Part shown: piece by piece, positions 15,877 to 21,433 of the stretch
Layout of the letters: the number at the start of each line of letters is the position of its first letter
Position numbering within the stretch: the first letter of the stretch is position 1
Virus record (IMG/VR): IMGVR_UViG_3300018481_000012
Coordinates: 1 to 45,101 of that record
Direction: 5' to 3' (one strand)
Source: a virus
DNA length: 45,101 nt
Notes under the pieces: generated by a model
What the model saw: only the letters and a program-made list of their open reading frames with translations
Told to the model about the DNA's origin: nothing
Database searches by the model: none
Position numbers and translations under genes: made by a program

Positions 15877-15905
15877 TTGACGCCGCGACCACGGCGTGTT
15901 TTAAT
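15877..15905 (+). promoter_or_regulatory. Rightward promoter of the paralogue C cassette, with hairpin
   Basis: TTGACG (15877-15882), 17-nt spacer and TTTAAT (15900-15905). The leader hairpin at 15916-15929 has the same stem and loop (GCCCG-GTGG-CGGGC) as the opposing promoter. The upstream G-tract mirrors the C-tract of the leftward promoter. Confidence 0.8.
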
Positions 15906-15956
15906 ATGCGAGTTGGCCCGGTGGCGGGCGTAGCGAACAGCGAATAGGAGCATAAG

Positions 15957-16601
15957 ATGGCTAAGCGCAAGGCAAAGCAGAAGACGGCGGCAGAGATCGA
16001 GGCGATCGAAGCTGATCGGGTTGCGGCGCACGAACCGGTAGTTGGTCCGAACGTCCAAACCAGCGTGTTCCCTGACAAGGTGGCGCTCGAGGATGTGAGC
16101 GAAATGACAACCGAACAGGCGGAAGCTCACGCCCGCGTGGAAGAGACGTTCAGCCCCGCCAAGGCCGAGCTGCAGGAATTGGAGACGGCGGAGCGGGAAG
16201 AAGAGGCGGCGCTTGCCGAGGTAGAAGAGGAGGCCAAGCTTCCCAATTCGGTGGTGGCGGAGAAATTCAAGCTGAAGTACATCGAAAATGCAAAGGTGCT
16301 CGGGGTGGCGGGCAAGGCGGCCAAACGGTCGAACTGGGACTGGCTCGCCCAGGAAATCGCGGCAGAGTGCCTCAAGGAGAAGGAGAAGATCGACATCGCC
16401 GAATTCCAGGACCTGTTGGAACTGAACGGCGTGGACTATTCGCGCTGGACCAACCGAAATAAAGGGTGGGAAGGCAGGTTCAGAATGACTGGGCGGGTTG
16501 CGCTACAGAAGGTAGTGGCCAACAATCGGAGGTTGGTGAAGAAGATGAGCGAGAGCATTCCGCCCGAGGCGTGGGTGGAGCGGTTCAAGACGAAAGCCTA
16601 A
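15957..16601 (+). CDS. Paralogue C of the NGV/GRxRMTxR family, 214 aa
   Basis: ATG 15957 with AGGAG upstream. It is the only plus-strand gene inside the left arm and has its own promoter and intrinsic terminator. Residues 1-95 are a Lys/Ala/Glu-rich charged extension. The rest holds the full family core: RSNWDWLAQEIAAEC, then NGVDYSRWTNRNKGWEGR, FRMTGRVALQKVV and PPEAWVERF. It is closest to paralogue D (18179-18631). The basic conserved core suggests nucleic-acid binding; no function is known. Confidence 0.88.
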   Translation: MAKRKAKQKTAAEIEAIEADRVAAHEPVVGPNVQTSVFPDKVALEDVSEMTTEQAEAHARVEETFSPAKAELQELETAEREEEAALAEVEEEAKLPNSVVAEKFKLKYIENAKVLGVAGKAAKRSNWDWLAQEIAAECLKEKEKIDIAEFQDLLELNGVDYSRWTNRNKGWEGRFRMTGRVALQKVVANNRRLVKKMSESIPPEAWVERFKTKA

Positions 16602-16616
16602 GTCAAATACAGAGGA

Positions 16617-16648
16617 GCCGCCCCGGCGATGAACCGGGGCGGCTTTTT
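16617..16648 (+). terminator. Intrinsic terminator of the paralogue C cassette
   Basis: A 10-bp perfect GC-rich stem (GCCGCCCCGG and complement) with a 7-nt loop is followed by five T residues, 15 nt after the stop of 15957-16601. Confidence 0.92.
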
Positions 16649-16656
16649 CGTGCGTG

Positions 16657-16836
16657 CTATTTGTCCTCTATGACTTCGTATTCGCGCTCCAGAAGCTCAC
16701 GGACTTCTGCTGGGTCCTCGCCTTGGTTGATTAGTTCCTTGGCCCGCGCCATAAGGCGGGGGATTCGCCCCCAGCCCACGGACTTCCATACGACTTCGCC
16801 GTTATCAAATGAGATCAGAATGGCTGGTTTGCTCAT
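16657..16836 (-). CDS. Hypothetical protein, 59 aa
   Basis: ATG 16836 overlaps the upstream stop (TGATG). It begins with beta strands (PAILISFDNGEVVWKSV) and ends in an acidic helix (EVRELLEREYEVIEDK). The longer upstream in-frame extension lacks a ribosome-binding site. Function unknown. Confidence 0.7.
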   Translation of the reverse strand: MSKPAILISFDNGEVVWKSVGWGRIPRLMARAKELINQGEDPAEVRELLEREYEVIEDK

Positions 16837-17039
16837 CACTCTTCTTCCTCTACGAATGCTGGAATTATTGTCCAAAGGCCGCTATCGAAACGACCCGTCC
16901 GTTTGGTGCCCCAAAGAAGATTGGCCTCGGGGATTCCTGTTATTCTCGTTGCTTCTGCTGCATTTTCGCATCGGTAAACTGCAGCGAATTCGCCATATTC
17001 CGGGTCGTTGCCATGCCGAATGGCAAGATAAGTGGTCAC
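16836..17039 (-). CDS. Hypothetical protein, 67 aa
   Basis: GTG 17039 overlaps the TAG of the upstream gene (TAGTG) and has GGTGGAG upstream. Short alpha/beta protein (TYLAIRHGNDPEYGEFAAVY) with an acidic end. No family recognised. Confidence 0.7.
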   Translation of the reverse strand: MTTYLAIRHGNDPEYGEFAAVYRCENAAEATRITGIPEANLLWGTKRTGRFDSGLWTIIPAFVEEEE

Positions 17040-17473
17040 TACACTCCACCTTTCTGATTGAGATTACGCTTGTTGACTTCGTTCTCGATCACCGAAACGA
17101 TGCCCCATTCGTCATCTTCCTCGGCGATTCGCGTCGCCTCTTCCCAAGCGTATTTCAGATCCTCGTCGGTCATTCGCTTTGGGTCGTAGTGATAACACTG
17201 GAGTTCTTCGATCTCCTCGGGGTTCTCATGGCGAATGGCGGAGATTTGGAAGATCGGTTCGCCCGGCTTGTAATCACCGAATGAATCAAGGTGGTCGATG
17301 TTCTGGATTGTGTTGCCTTCTAGGCCGATTTGCGTGTCGCCCCAGTTCAGCAGCGAATGCTCAGGGGAACGGGATTCGCACCAGTCTTGTGCGTCCTCGA
17401 CGAATTCGAATGTGGCCTTTGCCACTTCGTCCCATTTGTGGTTGTATTCGTGTGCGACTACTCGTTTCGTCAT
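17039..17473 (-). CDS. Acidic hypothetical protein, 144 aa
   Basis: ATG 17473 follows the recurrent GAACGGAGC leader; upstream in-frame codons lie over the promoter hairpin and are unlikely. The sequence is rich in Glu, Asp and Trp (EFVEDAQDWCESRSPEH), with a helical acidic C-terminus. Strong negative charge could indicate DNA mimicry, but there is no family evidence. Confidence 0.72.
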   Translation of the reverse strand: MTKRVVAHEYNHKWDEVAKATFEFVEDAQDWCESRSPEHSLLNWGDTQIGLEGNTIQNIDHLDSFGDYKPGEPIFQISAIRHENPEEIEELQCYHYDPKRMTDEDLKYAWEEATRIAEEDDEWGIVSVIENEVNKRNLNQKGGV

Positions 17474-17525
17474 GTTCTGTGCTCCGTTCGTCAGCGAAAT
17501 CCGCCGGGGGGCGGCCCGCACGGAC

Positions 17526-17554
17526 AGTAAAGCACGGCGCGCGGCTTGTGTCAA
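17526..17554 (-). promoter_or_regulatory. Leftward promoter with leader hairpin for the 17473 gene
   Basis: TTGACA (17554-17549), 17-nt spacer with GCGCGC and TTTACT (17531-17526). A CCGCC/GGCGG hairpin (17514-17501) lies about 5 nt after the predicted start. Confidence 0.78.
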
Positions 17555-17876
17555 GTATGCTTACCATTCAAGGATTGTGGAAGCTGGAGTAGGGCCGTAG
17601 GTGCGTGTAACGGTACGCAAAGAATAGCGAATTGGGAGGTGGGAACACGACCTTACCTACGCTACTCCATGGCTACGGCCCTTTACTAACTCACCAGGTA
17701 GGAGGTTGTACGTGGGCGGTGAGGGGGGGGGGGCAATAACGCTATTGTAAACCATACCGGGGAGCGGGGGGGGACGTTTCGGGGCCTGGGCGAGTTCGTA
17801 AACGGCCGTATGTAGGGACTTGCGTATGCCTCCTCGCGCTTCGATCGCGTCGCTTCGGTCACTTCATTTTCGCTGC

Positions 17877-17943
17877 GCGCGTTGCGAAACGTTTACGAGT
17901 GGGCAGCCGCCCATCCTTTCGCTATGCGCGTTGCGAAACGTTT
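17877..17943. repeat. Two 18-bp direct repeats with AAACGTTT core
   Basis: GCGCGTTGCGAAACGTTT occurs at 17877-17894 and 17926-17943, 49 nt apart start to start, and both are preceded by TTTCGCT. A related perfect palindrome lies at 18120-18135. They could be iterons or operator half-sites. Confidence 0.75.
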
Positions 17944-17976
17944 CAATTGCCGTATGTTCACAGGCATAGTTCCACA

Positions 17977-18002
17977 CCCCGCGCAGCTTTCGCCGCGCGG
18001 GG
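17977..18002 (-). other. GC-rich hairpin after the 24-aa gene
   Basis: An 8-bp stem (CCCCGCGC / GCGCGGGG) with a 10-nt loop lies 30 nt beyond the stop of the 18032-18106 reading frame on the minus strand. There is no U-run; it may end or stabilise that transcript. Confidence 0.5.
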
Positions 18003-18031
18003 TTCGCTATTTTGCTATACCAAGCGCTTCG

Positions 18032-18106
18032 CTAGTTCGGGCTGACCCAGAACCAGAAGCACCACGCGGCACAAACAAACCAGAAGCCAATAGGAATCAT
18101 TTCCAT
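18032..18106 (-). CDS. Candidate 24-aa membrane microprotein
   Basis: ATG 18106 is preceded by a strong AAGGAG site 9 nt away, and the frame ends at TAG 18032. The product (MEMIPIGFWFVCAAWCFWFW then VSPN) is almost wholly hydrophobic, with four Trp and two Cys, as expected of a single membrane-spanning peptide. It is close to the length limit for calling genes by eye, so coding status is tentative. A perfect AAACGTTT palindrome lies just upstream of its ribosome-binding site. Confidence 0.45.
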   Translation of the reverse strand: MEMIPIGFWFVCAAWCFWFWVSPN

Positions 18107-18119
18107 TTCGTCTCTCCTT

Positions 18120-18135
18120 GTTGAAACGTTTCAAC
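18120..18135. promoter_or_regulatory. Perfect 16-bp palindrome, LacI/GalR-type operator-like
   Basis: GTTGAAACGTTTCAAC is fully symmetrical and resembles operators of LacI/GalR-family repressors. It overlaps the ribosome-binding region of the 24-aa frame and shares its GAAACGTTT core with the repeats at 17877-17943. Confidence 0.6.
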
Positions 18136-18150
18136 TTGCCGAAGAGAGCG

Positions 18151-18170
18151 AGCGGGGCTTGCGCCCCGCT
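18151..18170 (-). terminator. Possible terminator of paralogue D
   Basis: An 8-bp stem (AGCGGGGC / GCCCCGCT) with a 4-nt loop follows the stop codon at 18179 by 8 nt. The downstream minus strand is only moderately U-rich (CTCGCTCTCTTC), so termination may be partial. Confidence 0.5.
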
Positions 18171-18178
18171 CTGTCTCC

Positions 18179-18631
18179 TCAGTTCTGGAACTTCGCCACC
18201 CACTCGGCGGGTGCCATGAACTCGTCGCCATCCACGATCAGGAAGCCCTGGGCCGCCACGACCCGCTGGAGGGCGAGCCGCCCTGTCATCCGGAAGCGCC
18301 CTTCCCAGCCCTTGCTCCGGTTCGTCCAGCGGCTCCAGTCCACGCCGTTCGCCGTGAGGATCGCCTCGAACTTGGCGATGTCGATCTTCCCGTCCGGCCC
18401 GTTGCACTCGCCTGCGAGGCTCTTGGCCAGCCAGTCCCAAGTCGAGCGCTGCGCCACCTTGCTCGCGTGGCCGTTCTCTCTGGCGCGGTCCGCGTACTTC
18501 TGCTTGTAGGCGTTCTTCACCACGGACCGCTTCCGGTCCAAGTCCGCCGCGACGTCGGGATGGAGAGCCGGGCCATATTCGGCATCCATCGGATCCGCGT
18601 GCAGGGCCGGGCCATATTCGTCGTTCATCAT
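18179..18631 (-). CDS. Paralogue D of the NGV/GRxRMTxR family, 150 aa
   Basis: The start is placed at the ATG-ATG pair near 18631, behind GAACGGAGC; longer in-frame extension lacks a ribosome-binding site. The N-terminus repeats DEYGPALHAD and AEYGPALHPD in tandem. The core RSTWDWLAKSLAGEC, NGVDWSRWTNRSKGWEGR, FRMTGRLALQRVV is nearly identical to paralogue C. It is the first gene of the leftward arm, next to the divergent control region, so it is probably expressed very early and strongly. Confidence 0.88.
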   Translation of the reverse strand: MMNDEYGPALHADPMDAEYGPALHPDVAADLDRKRSVVKNAYKQKYADRARENGHASKVAQRSTWDWLAKSLAGECNGPDGKIDIAKFEAILTANGVDWSRWTNRSKGWEGRFRMTGRLALQRVVAAQGFLIVDGDEFMAPAEWVAKFQN

Positions 18632-18705
18632 CGTCGTGCTCCGTTCGCTCCGGCTGGGGCCGCCTCCCGCCTCGGGAGGCCGATCGCCGCCGCCATCGCT
18701 CGAGT

Positions 18706-18734
18706 ACAATACCACGCCGCGATTGCGCGGTCCA
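18706..18734 (-). promoter_or_regulatory. Leftward promoter for paralogue D (weaker match)
   Basis: TGGACC (18734-18729), 17-nt spacer and TATTGT (18711-18706). Both boxes match only four of six bases, but spacing and GC-rich spacer equal those of the other promoters. A strong GCCTCCCG/CGGGAGGC hairpin (18680-18662) lies in the leader. Confidence 0.55.
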
Positions 18735-18757
18735 TGTGGTGCGATGTCGCATGATCG

Positions 18758-18772
18758 GTCCTATCCTAGGAC
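18758..18772. promoter_or_regulatory. Inverted repeat in the divergent control region
   Basis: GTCCTA-TCC-TAGGAC forms a perfect 6-bp inverted repeat. Another GTCCTA follows at about 18777. It may be an operator upstream of the leftward promoter. Confidence 0.45.
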
Positions 18773-18828
18773 TTCTGTCCTACAACTATGTTTCCTATCT
18801 TACAACCGCGAGTTTCAAAGCTCCCCCA

Positions 18829-18858
18829 CCCTTCAACTCGACATGTCGAGTTGAAGGG
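18829..18858. promoter_or_regulatory. Perfect 30-nt palindrome between the divergent arms
   Basis: Fifteen bases (CCCTTCAACTCGACA) are followed directly by their exact reverse complement, with no loop. Centre lies between 18843 and 18844. It sits between the leftward and rightward promoters. A cruciform, a bidirectional operator or an origin element are all possible. Confidence 0.85.
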
Positions 18859-18918
18859 GGACCCGTTCTCGGCGTGCAACGATTGTAAATCTGCGTATGG
18901 GTGTACCTGGAAAAATAC

Positions 18919-18947
18919 TTGACGCGCGGCGCTCGATGTGCTATACT
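18919..18947 (+). promoter_or_regulatory. First rightward promoter (CTTGAC-N17-CTATAC)
   Basis: TTGACG (18919-18924), 17-nt spacer and TATACT (18942-18947), with C before each box as in the rhizobial consensus. The predicted +1 falls on the ATG at 18954. Confidence 0.85.
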
Positions 18948-18953
18948 CCTACC

Positions 18954-19256
18954 ATGGGATGTGAAGTGTGCAATTTTGTAGGAAATGTATTTAAGGATCA
19001 TTGTCACGTGTCATATAAATTTCGCGGAATGTTATGTAATAGATGTAATGTAACATTAAGTAATTACAATGATGACCCAACTATGCTTAGGGCTAAAGCG
19101 GACAGTTTAAGGAAAGAAGCAGATATTTTAATTTCCCAGATCACAGATTCTACTCTCCATTTTCGATTACAAAAAACTATTGCAGATCAAAAATTAATCC
19201 GTGCAGAAATTATAGATGGGTTGGCAAAATATATGGAATGTAATATCCCCACTTGA
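18954..19256 (+). CDS. Recombination endonuclease VII-like (HNH) nuclease
   Basis: 100 aa from ATG 18954. The endonuclease VII layout is clear: Cys3 and Cys6, then KDHCH (14-18), FRGMLCNRCN (23-32) with Cys28 and Cys31, and a helical C-terminus. Such enzymes cut Holliday junctions and branched DNA before packaging. The gene is much more AT-rich than its surroundings. The predicted transcript begins at the start codon itself, so the mRNA may be leaderless. Confidence 0.88.
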   Translation: MGCEVCNFVGNVFKDHCHVSYKFRGMLCNRCNVTLSNYNDDPTMLRAKADSLRKEADILISQITDSTLHFRLQKTIADQKLIRAEIIDGLAKYMECNIPT

Positions 19257-19281
19257 CACTACCCGCGCGCCGTGCTATAAT
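19253..19281 (+). promoter_or_regulatory. Consensus sigma-70 promoter for the Ig-like protein gene
   Basis: TTGACA (19253-19258), 17-nt spacer and TATAAT (19276-19281), both perfect, and part of CTTGAC-N17-CTATAA. It overlaps the endonuclease VII stop codon. Confidence 0.92.
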
Positions 19282-19308
19282 ATCCTCCCATCATTTCGGA
19301 GGATAAAA

Positions 19309-19890
19309 ATGGCTGGCCCATTCGATGACCTGATTGGTGAACTACAACCCGGACAGAAGGGTTGGCTCCCGCTAGATAGTTCCGGTTCCCCCACCGGACC
19401 TGCTACTATTTCGCCTCCTCCGGGTCCGGATGCGAAAGCATGTAGCGTCATGGCGGTTATCCCGTCGGACCCAGTTGACCCAGAAGAGCATTTGTTGGTT
19501 TCTTCGTCCGGCGCTCCTTTAGATCCTCCTCTCAATTCGAATATAGATAGAAGAGTCGGAGGTGTAGATACTCCCGAACCTCCCCCTCCCATTTCGCTGA
19601 CGGCGCTCCTCCCGAACACAGCAGAATGTCACTCCGCTGACTTTGAGCTTTCGGTGAAGGGTAATAACTTTACAAACCAGTCGGTGATCGTGTTCAACGG
19701 CTACGAAGAACCGACCGATTTCATTGATGCGCAAACAATCGGAACAGGGGTGAAGCCGTCACTTTTTGTGGTGCCAGCGTCGGTGCCATGCTTCGTGCGC
19801 GATGGGGAGCAAGAGACAGACCCCATCAACTTCGAATTTACAGCCCCGGCAAGACGAAGCAGAGAAGAAGATACACGCCGAAGGCGCTAA
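19309..19890 (+). CDS. Ig-like (IPT/TIG-type) virion protein candidate, 193 aa
   Basis: ATG 19309 has GGAGG 7 nt upstream. Residues 1-85 contain the motif PGQKGWLPLDSSGSPTGPA and a SGAPLDPPLN segment, both echoed in the next gene. Residues 100-185 (ISLTALLPNTAECHSADFEL, then VKGNNFTNQSVIVFNG) match Ig-like TIG domains common in capsid or tail decorations. The C-terminus is very basic (ARRSREEDTRRRR). A structural role is inferred. A perfect consensus promoter suggests high expression. Confidence 0.72.
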   Translation: MAGPFDDLIGELQPGQKGWLPLDSSGSPTGPATISPPPGPDAKACSVMAVIPSDPVDPEEHLLVSSSGAPLDPPLNSNIDRRVGGVDTPEPPPPISLTALLPNTAECHSADFELSVKGNNFTNQSVIVFNGYEEPTDFIDAQTIGTGVKPSLFVVPASVPCFVRDGEQETDPINFEFTAPARRSREEDTRRRR

Positions 19891-19917
19891 CGAATACTAT
19901 ACTATTCGCTGCATAAC

Positions 19918-19946
19918 TTGACGCGTAGCCGCGCGCGTGCTATGCT
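19918..19946 (+). promoter_or_regulatory. Rightward promoter before the 185-aa gene
   Basis: TTGACG (19918-19923), 17-nt spacer rich in GCGCG and TATGCT (19941-19946). Confidence 0.8.
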
Positions 19947-19988
19947 GCCGAAGTGCGCACCCATACCCAACAGGAGATATAATTCGCC

Positions 19989-20546
19989 ATGGCAACCTCC
20001 CCGCAGACCCCAGAGCAGCAGAAGGCCCAGGAGCAGAAGCAGAAGGCCGAGCAGGAGCGCAAAGAGCGCGAACAGCGAGCAGGATCGCGGCCCGCTGGTT
20101 CTGTCGTTTCGGCTGGTGCGGCTTCCACCTACAATATGGCGGGTGGGGCTTCTTCCGACCAGATCCCGCTCACCGATCCCAGAGGCGACAGATTCTTGAC
20201 CCGCGACGAAATCAAAGAACTCGCCGGAGACACCCTTCCTGGGGAAGTCGGCTGGCTGAAGCTGGATGAGAACGGCACGCCGGTAGAACCGGTGACCAAA
20301 GACAACCCGTTCCAAGTTGCCGAGGAACCCGAGAAATTCGCTCGCGTCATCGGAGCGCCGCAGCACCAATACGACGAAATCGTGACACCCTCCGGAGCGC
20401 CGGTCACGAAGTTTATGAACCCCGATCCGGCTCTCTGGGACGAAGGAATGCTCGCGCGCAACCCGATCCCGGAAGAGACGGAACAACAGAAAAAGTTCAA
20501 AGCGCCGCTCGGCGCGCCGGTTGTAAACCAACCGGTAACTGTCTAA
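19989..20546 (+). CDS. Hypothetical protein with charged N-terminal helix, 185 aa
   Basis: ATG 19989 behind CAGGAGATATAA. Residues 1-32 are a Gln/Lys/Glu-rich helix. The middle has PGEVGWLKLDENGTPVEPVT and PSGAPVTKFMNPDP, the same two-part motif as in the preceding protein, so the two probably share an ancestral module. No enzyme motif is visible. Likely an abundant accessory or virion protein. Confidence 0.7.
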   Translation: MATSPQTPEQQKAQEQKQKAEQERKEREQRAGSRPAGSVVSAGAASTYNMAGGASSDQIPLTDPRGDRFLTRDEIKELAGDTLPGEVGWLKLDENGTPVEPVTKDNPFQVAEEPEKFARVIGAPQHQYDEIVTPSGAPVTKFMNPDPALWDEGMLARNPIPEETEQQKKFKAPLGAPVVNQPVTV

Positions 20547-20555
20547 ATTTCGCTG

Positions 20556-21053
20556 ATGTCAGATGATGACTCCATTCCGAGCGACTTGGTGGCACTTCCC
20601 ACCATGCCGTATTCGGAAAGGCCGTCCGACCTACCGCTCGACCCGGAAGAGTGTCGGACGGCTTTATGGATGTCATCCGGGAATGTAACAGAAGCGGCGA
20701 AGCTACTCAAATGTACTTCTATTCGGCTACGTTCGTTTGTTAAAAAGTCGGCATACCTTACTGCGGAAATGCAGGAAGCAGCCGACAGAATGGTGGACAT
20801 AGCCGAATCGAATGTACTCGATGCTTTAACGGACGAGCAGGACCCTTCTAGACGCGACACCATGTCGCGGTTCGTTCTGACCAACATCGGGAAGTCGAAG
20901 GGATGGGGCCAGACTACTGCCGCTGGTATTTCGGTTAAGAACAGCGCGGGCGGAACTATCGTCGTGCAATGGGCAACAGGTGAGACTTTTGGACATCCCT
21001 CAGAAGAACGGTCCGAAATGATTGATGTAACTCCGGAGGATAAAGTAGCGTGA
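20556..21053 (+). CDS. terS: Terminase small subunit
   Basis: 165 aa from ATG 20556. Residues 33-66 (EECRTALWMSSGNVTEAAKL, then LKCTSIRLRSFVKKS) form the DNA-binding helix-turn-helix typical of small terminases. A long helix follows (EMQEAADRMVDIAESNVLDA) for oligomerisation. The C-terminus is beta-like and acidic. The large subunit follows 1.8 kb downstream after an inserted lysis and defence cassette. Confidence 0.82.
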   Translation: MSDDDSIPSDLVALPTMPYSERPSDLPLDPEECRTALWMSSGNVTEAAKLLKCTSIRLRSFVKKSAYLTAEMQEAADRMVDIAESNVLDALTDEQDPSRRDTMSRFVLTNIGKSKGWGQTTAAGISVKNSAGGTIVVQWATGETFGHPSEERSEMIDVTPEDKVA

Positions 21054-21433
21054 GTTACACTTTAAAAAGACATAACGATAAATGGACCCCCGAACCTAAC
21101 ACAGGGTGTTATATTTGGACGGGGTATACAACTGGAACGCGCGGAGCGCGGCCAAATGTTCGCGTGGGTGGAAGAGGTGGCAAGAATAAATATGTGGCAC
21201 GCCTTGTATGCGAAGAAACTTATGGACCACCATTCGATGGTGCTGAAGCGGCGCACAAAGGTGTATGTGTTGGAAATTTGTGTGTGAATCCCGATCATAT
21301 GTATTGGGCGACACGCAGTCAAAACGAAATGGACAAATCACCAGAAATGCGGAAACGTATTTCGTTGATGGGAGTCACAGCTACCAACAAAGTATTGGGG
21401 ATAAAATATGAGTCAAAATCAGACGCGGCCTGA
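21050..21433 (+). CDS. HNH endonuclease
   Basis: 127 aa, GTG 21050 in a GTGA overlap with terS and GGAGG upstream. The homing-type HNH_3 layout is visible: GCYIWTG (19-25), ARLVCEETYGPP, then AAHKGVC and CVNPDH (78-83). It is more AT-rich than its neighbours. HNH nucleases next to terminase genes are often packaging factors, but the homing-type layout favours a mobile nuclease. Confidence 0.87.
   Translation: MSYTLKRHNDKWTPEPNTGCYIWTGYTTGTRGARPNVRVGGRGGKNKYVARLVCEETYGPPFDGAEAAHKGVCVGNLCVNPDHMYWATRSQNEMDKSPEMRKRISLMGVTATNKVLGIKYESKSDAA

Larger units (their letters stand above)
17555..18031. other. Gene-free region, candidate replication origin
   Basis: No convincing gene is seen. It holds an inverted pair AGGGCCGTAG / CTACGGCCCT spanning about 17591-17682, a long G-run near 17727-17738 and another near 17766-17773, a CAATA-N4-TATTG inverted repeat, the repeated GCGCGTTGCGAAACGTTT element and a GC-rich hairpin. 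Such a mix in the early-gene end of a phage genome is typical of origins, but this is inference. Confidence 0.45.

Noticed and set aside
16466-17284. Plus-strand frame of 272 aa
   Set aside because: It crosses the intrinsic terminator of paralogue C and three well-supported minus-strand genes.
17586-17682. tRNA gene
   Set aside because: Inverted repeats exist, but no cloverleaf, TPsiC loop or anticodon arm could be drawn; no tRNA was seen elsewhere.
18015-18752. Minus-strand frame of 245 aa, very Arg/Gly-rich
   Set aside because: Another frame of the same strand encodes paralogue D with a clear family core; this is a GC-rich shadow.
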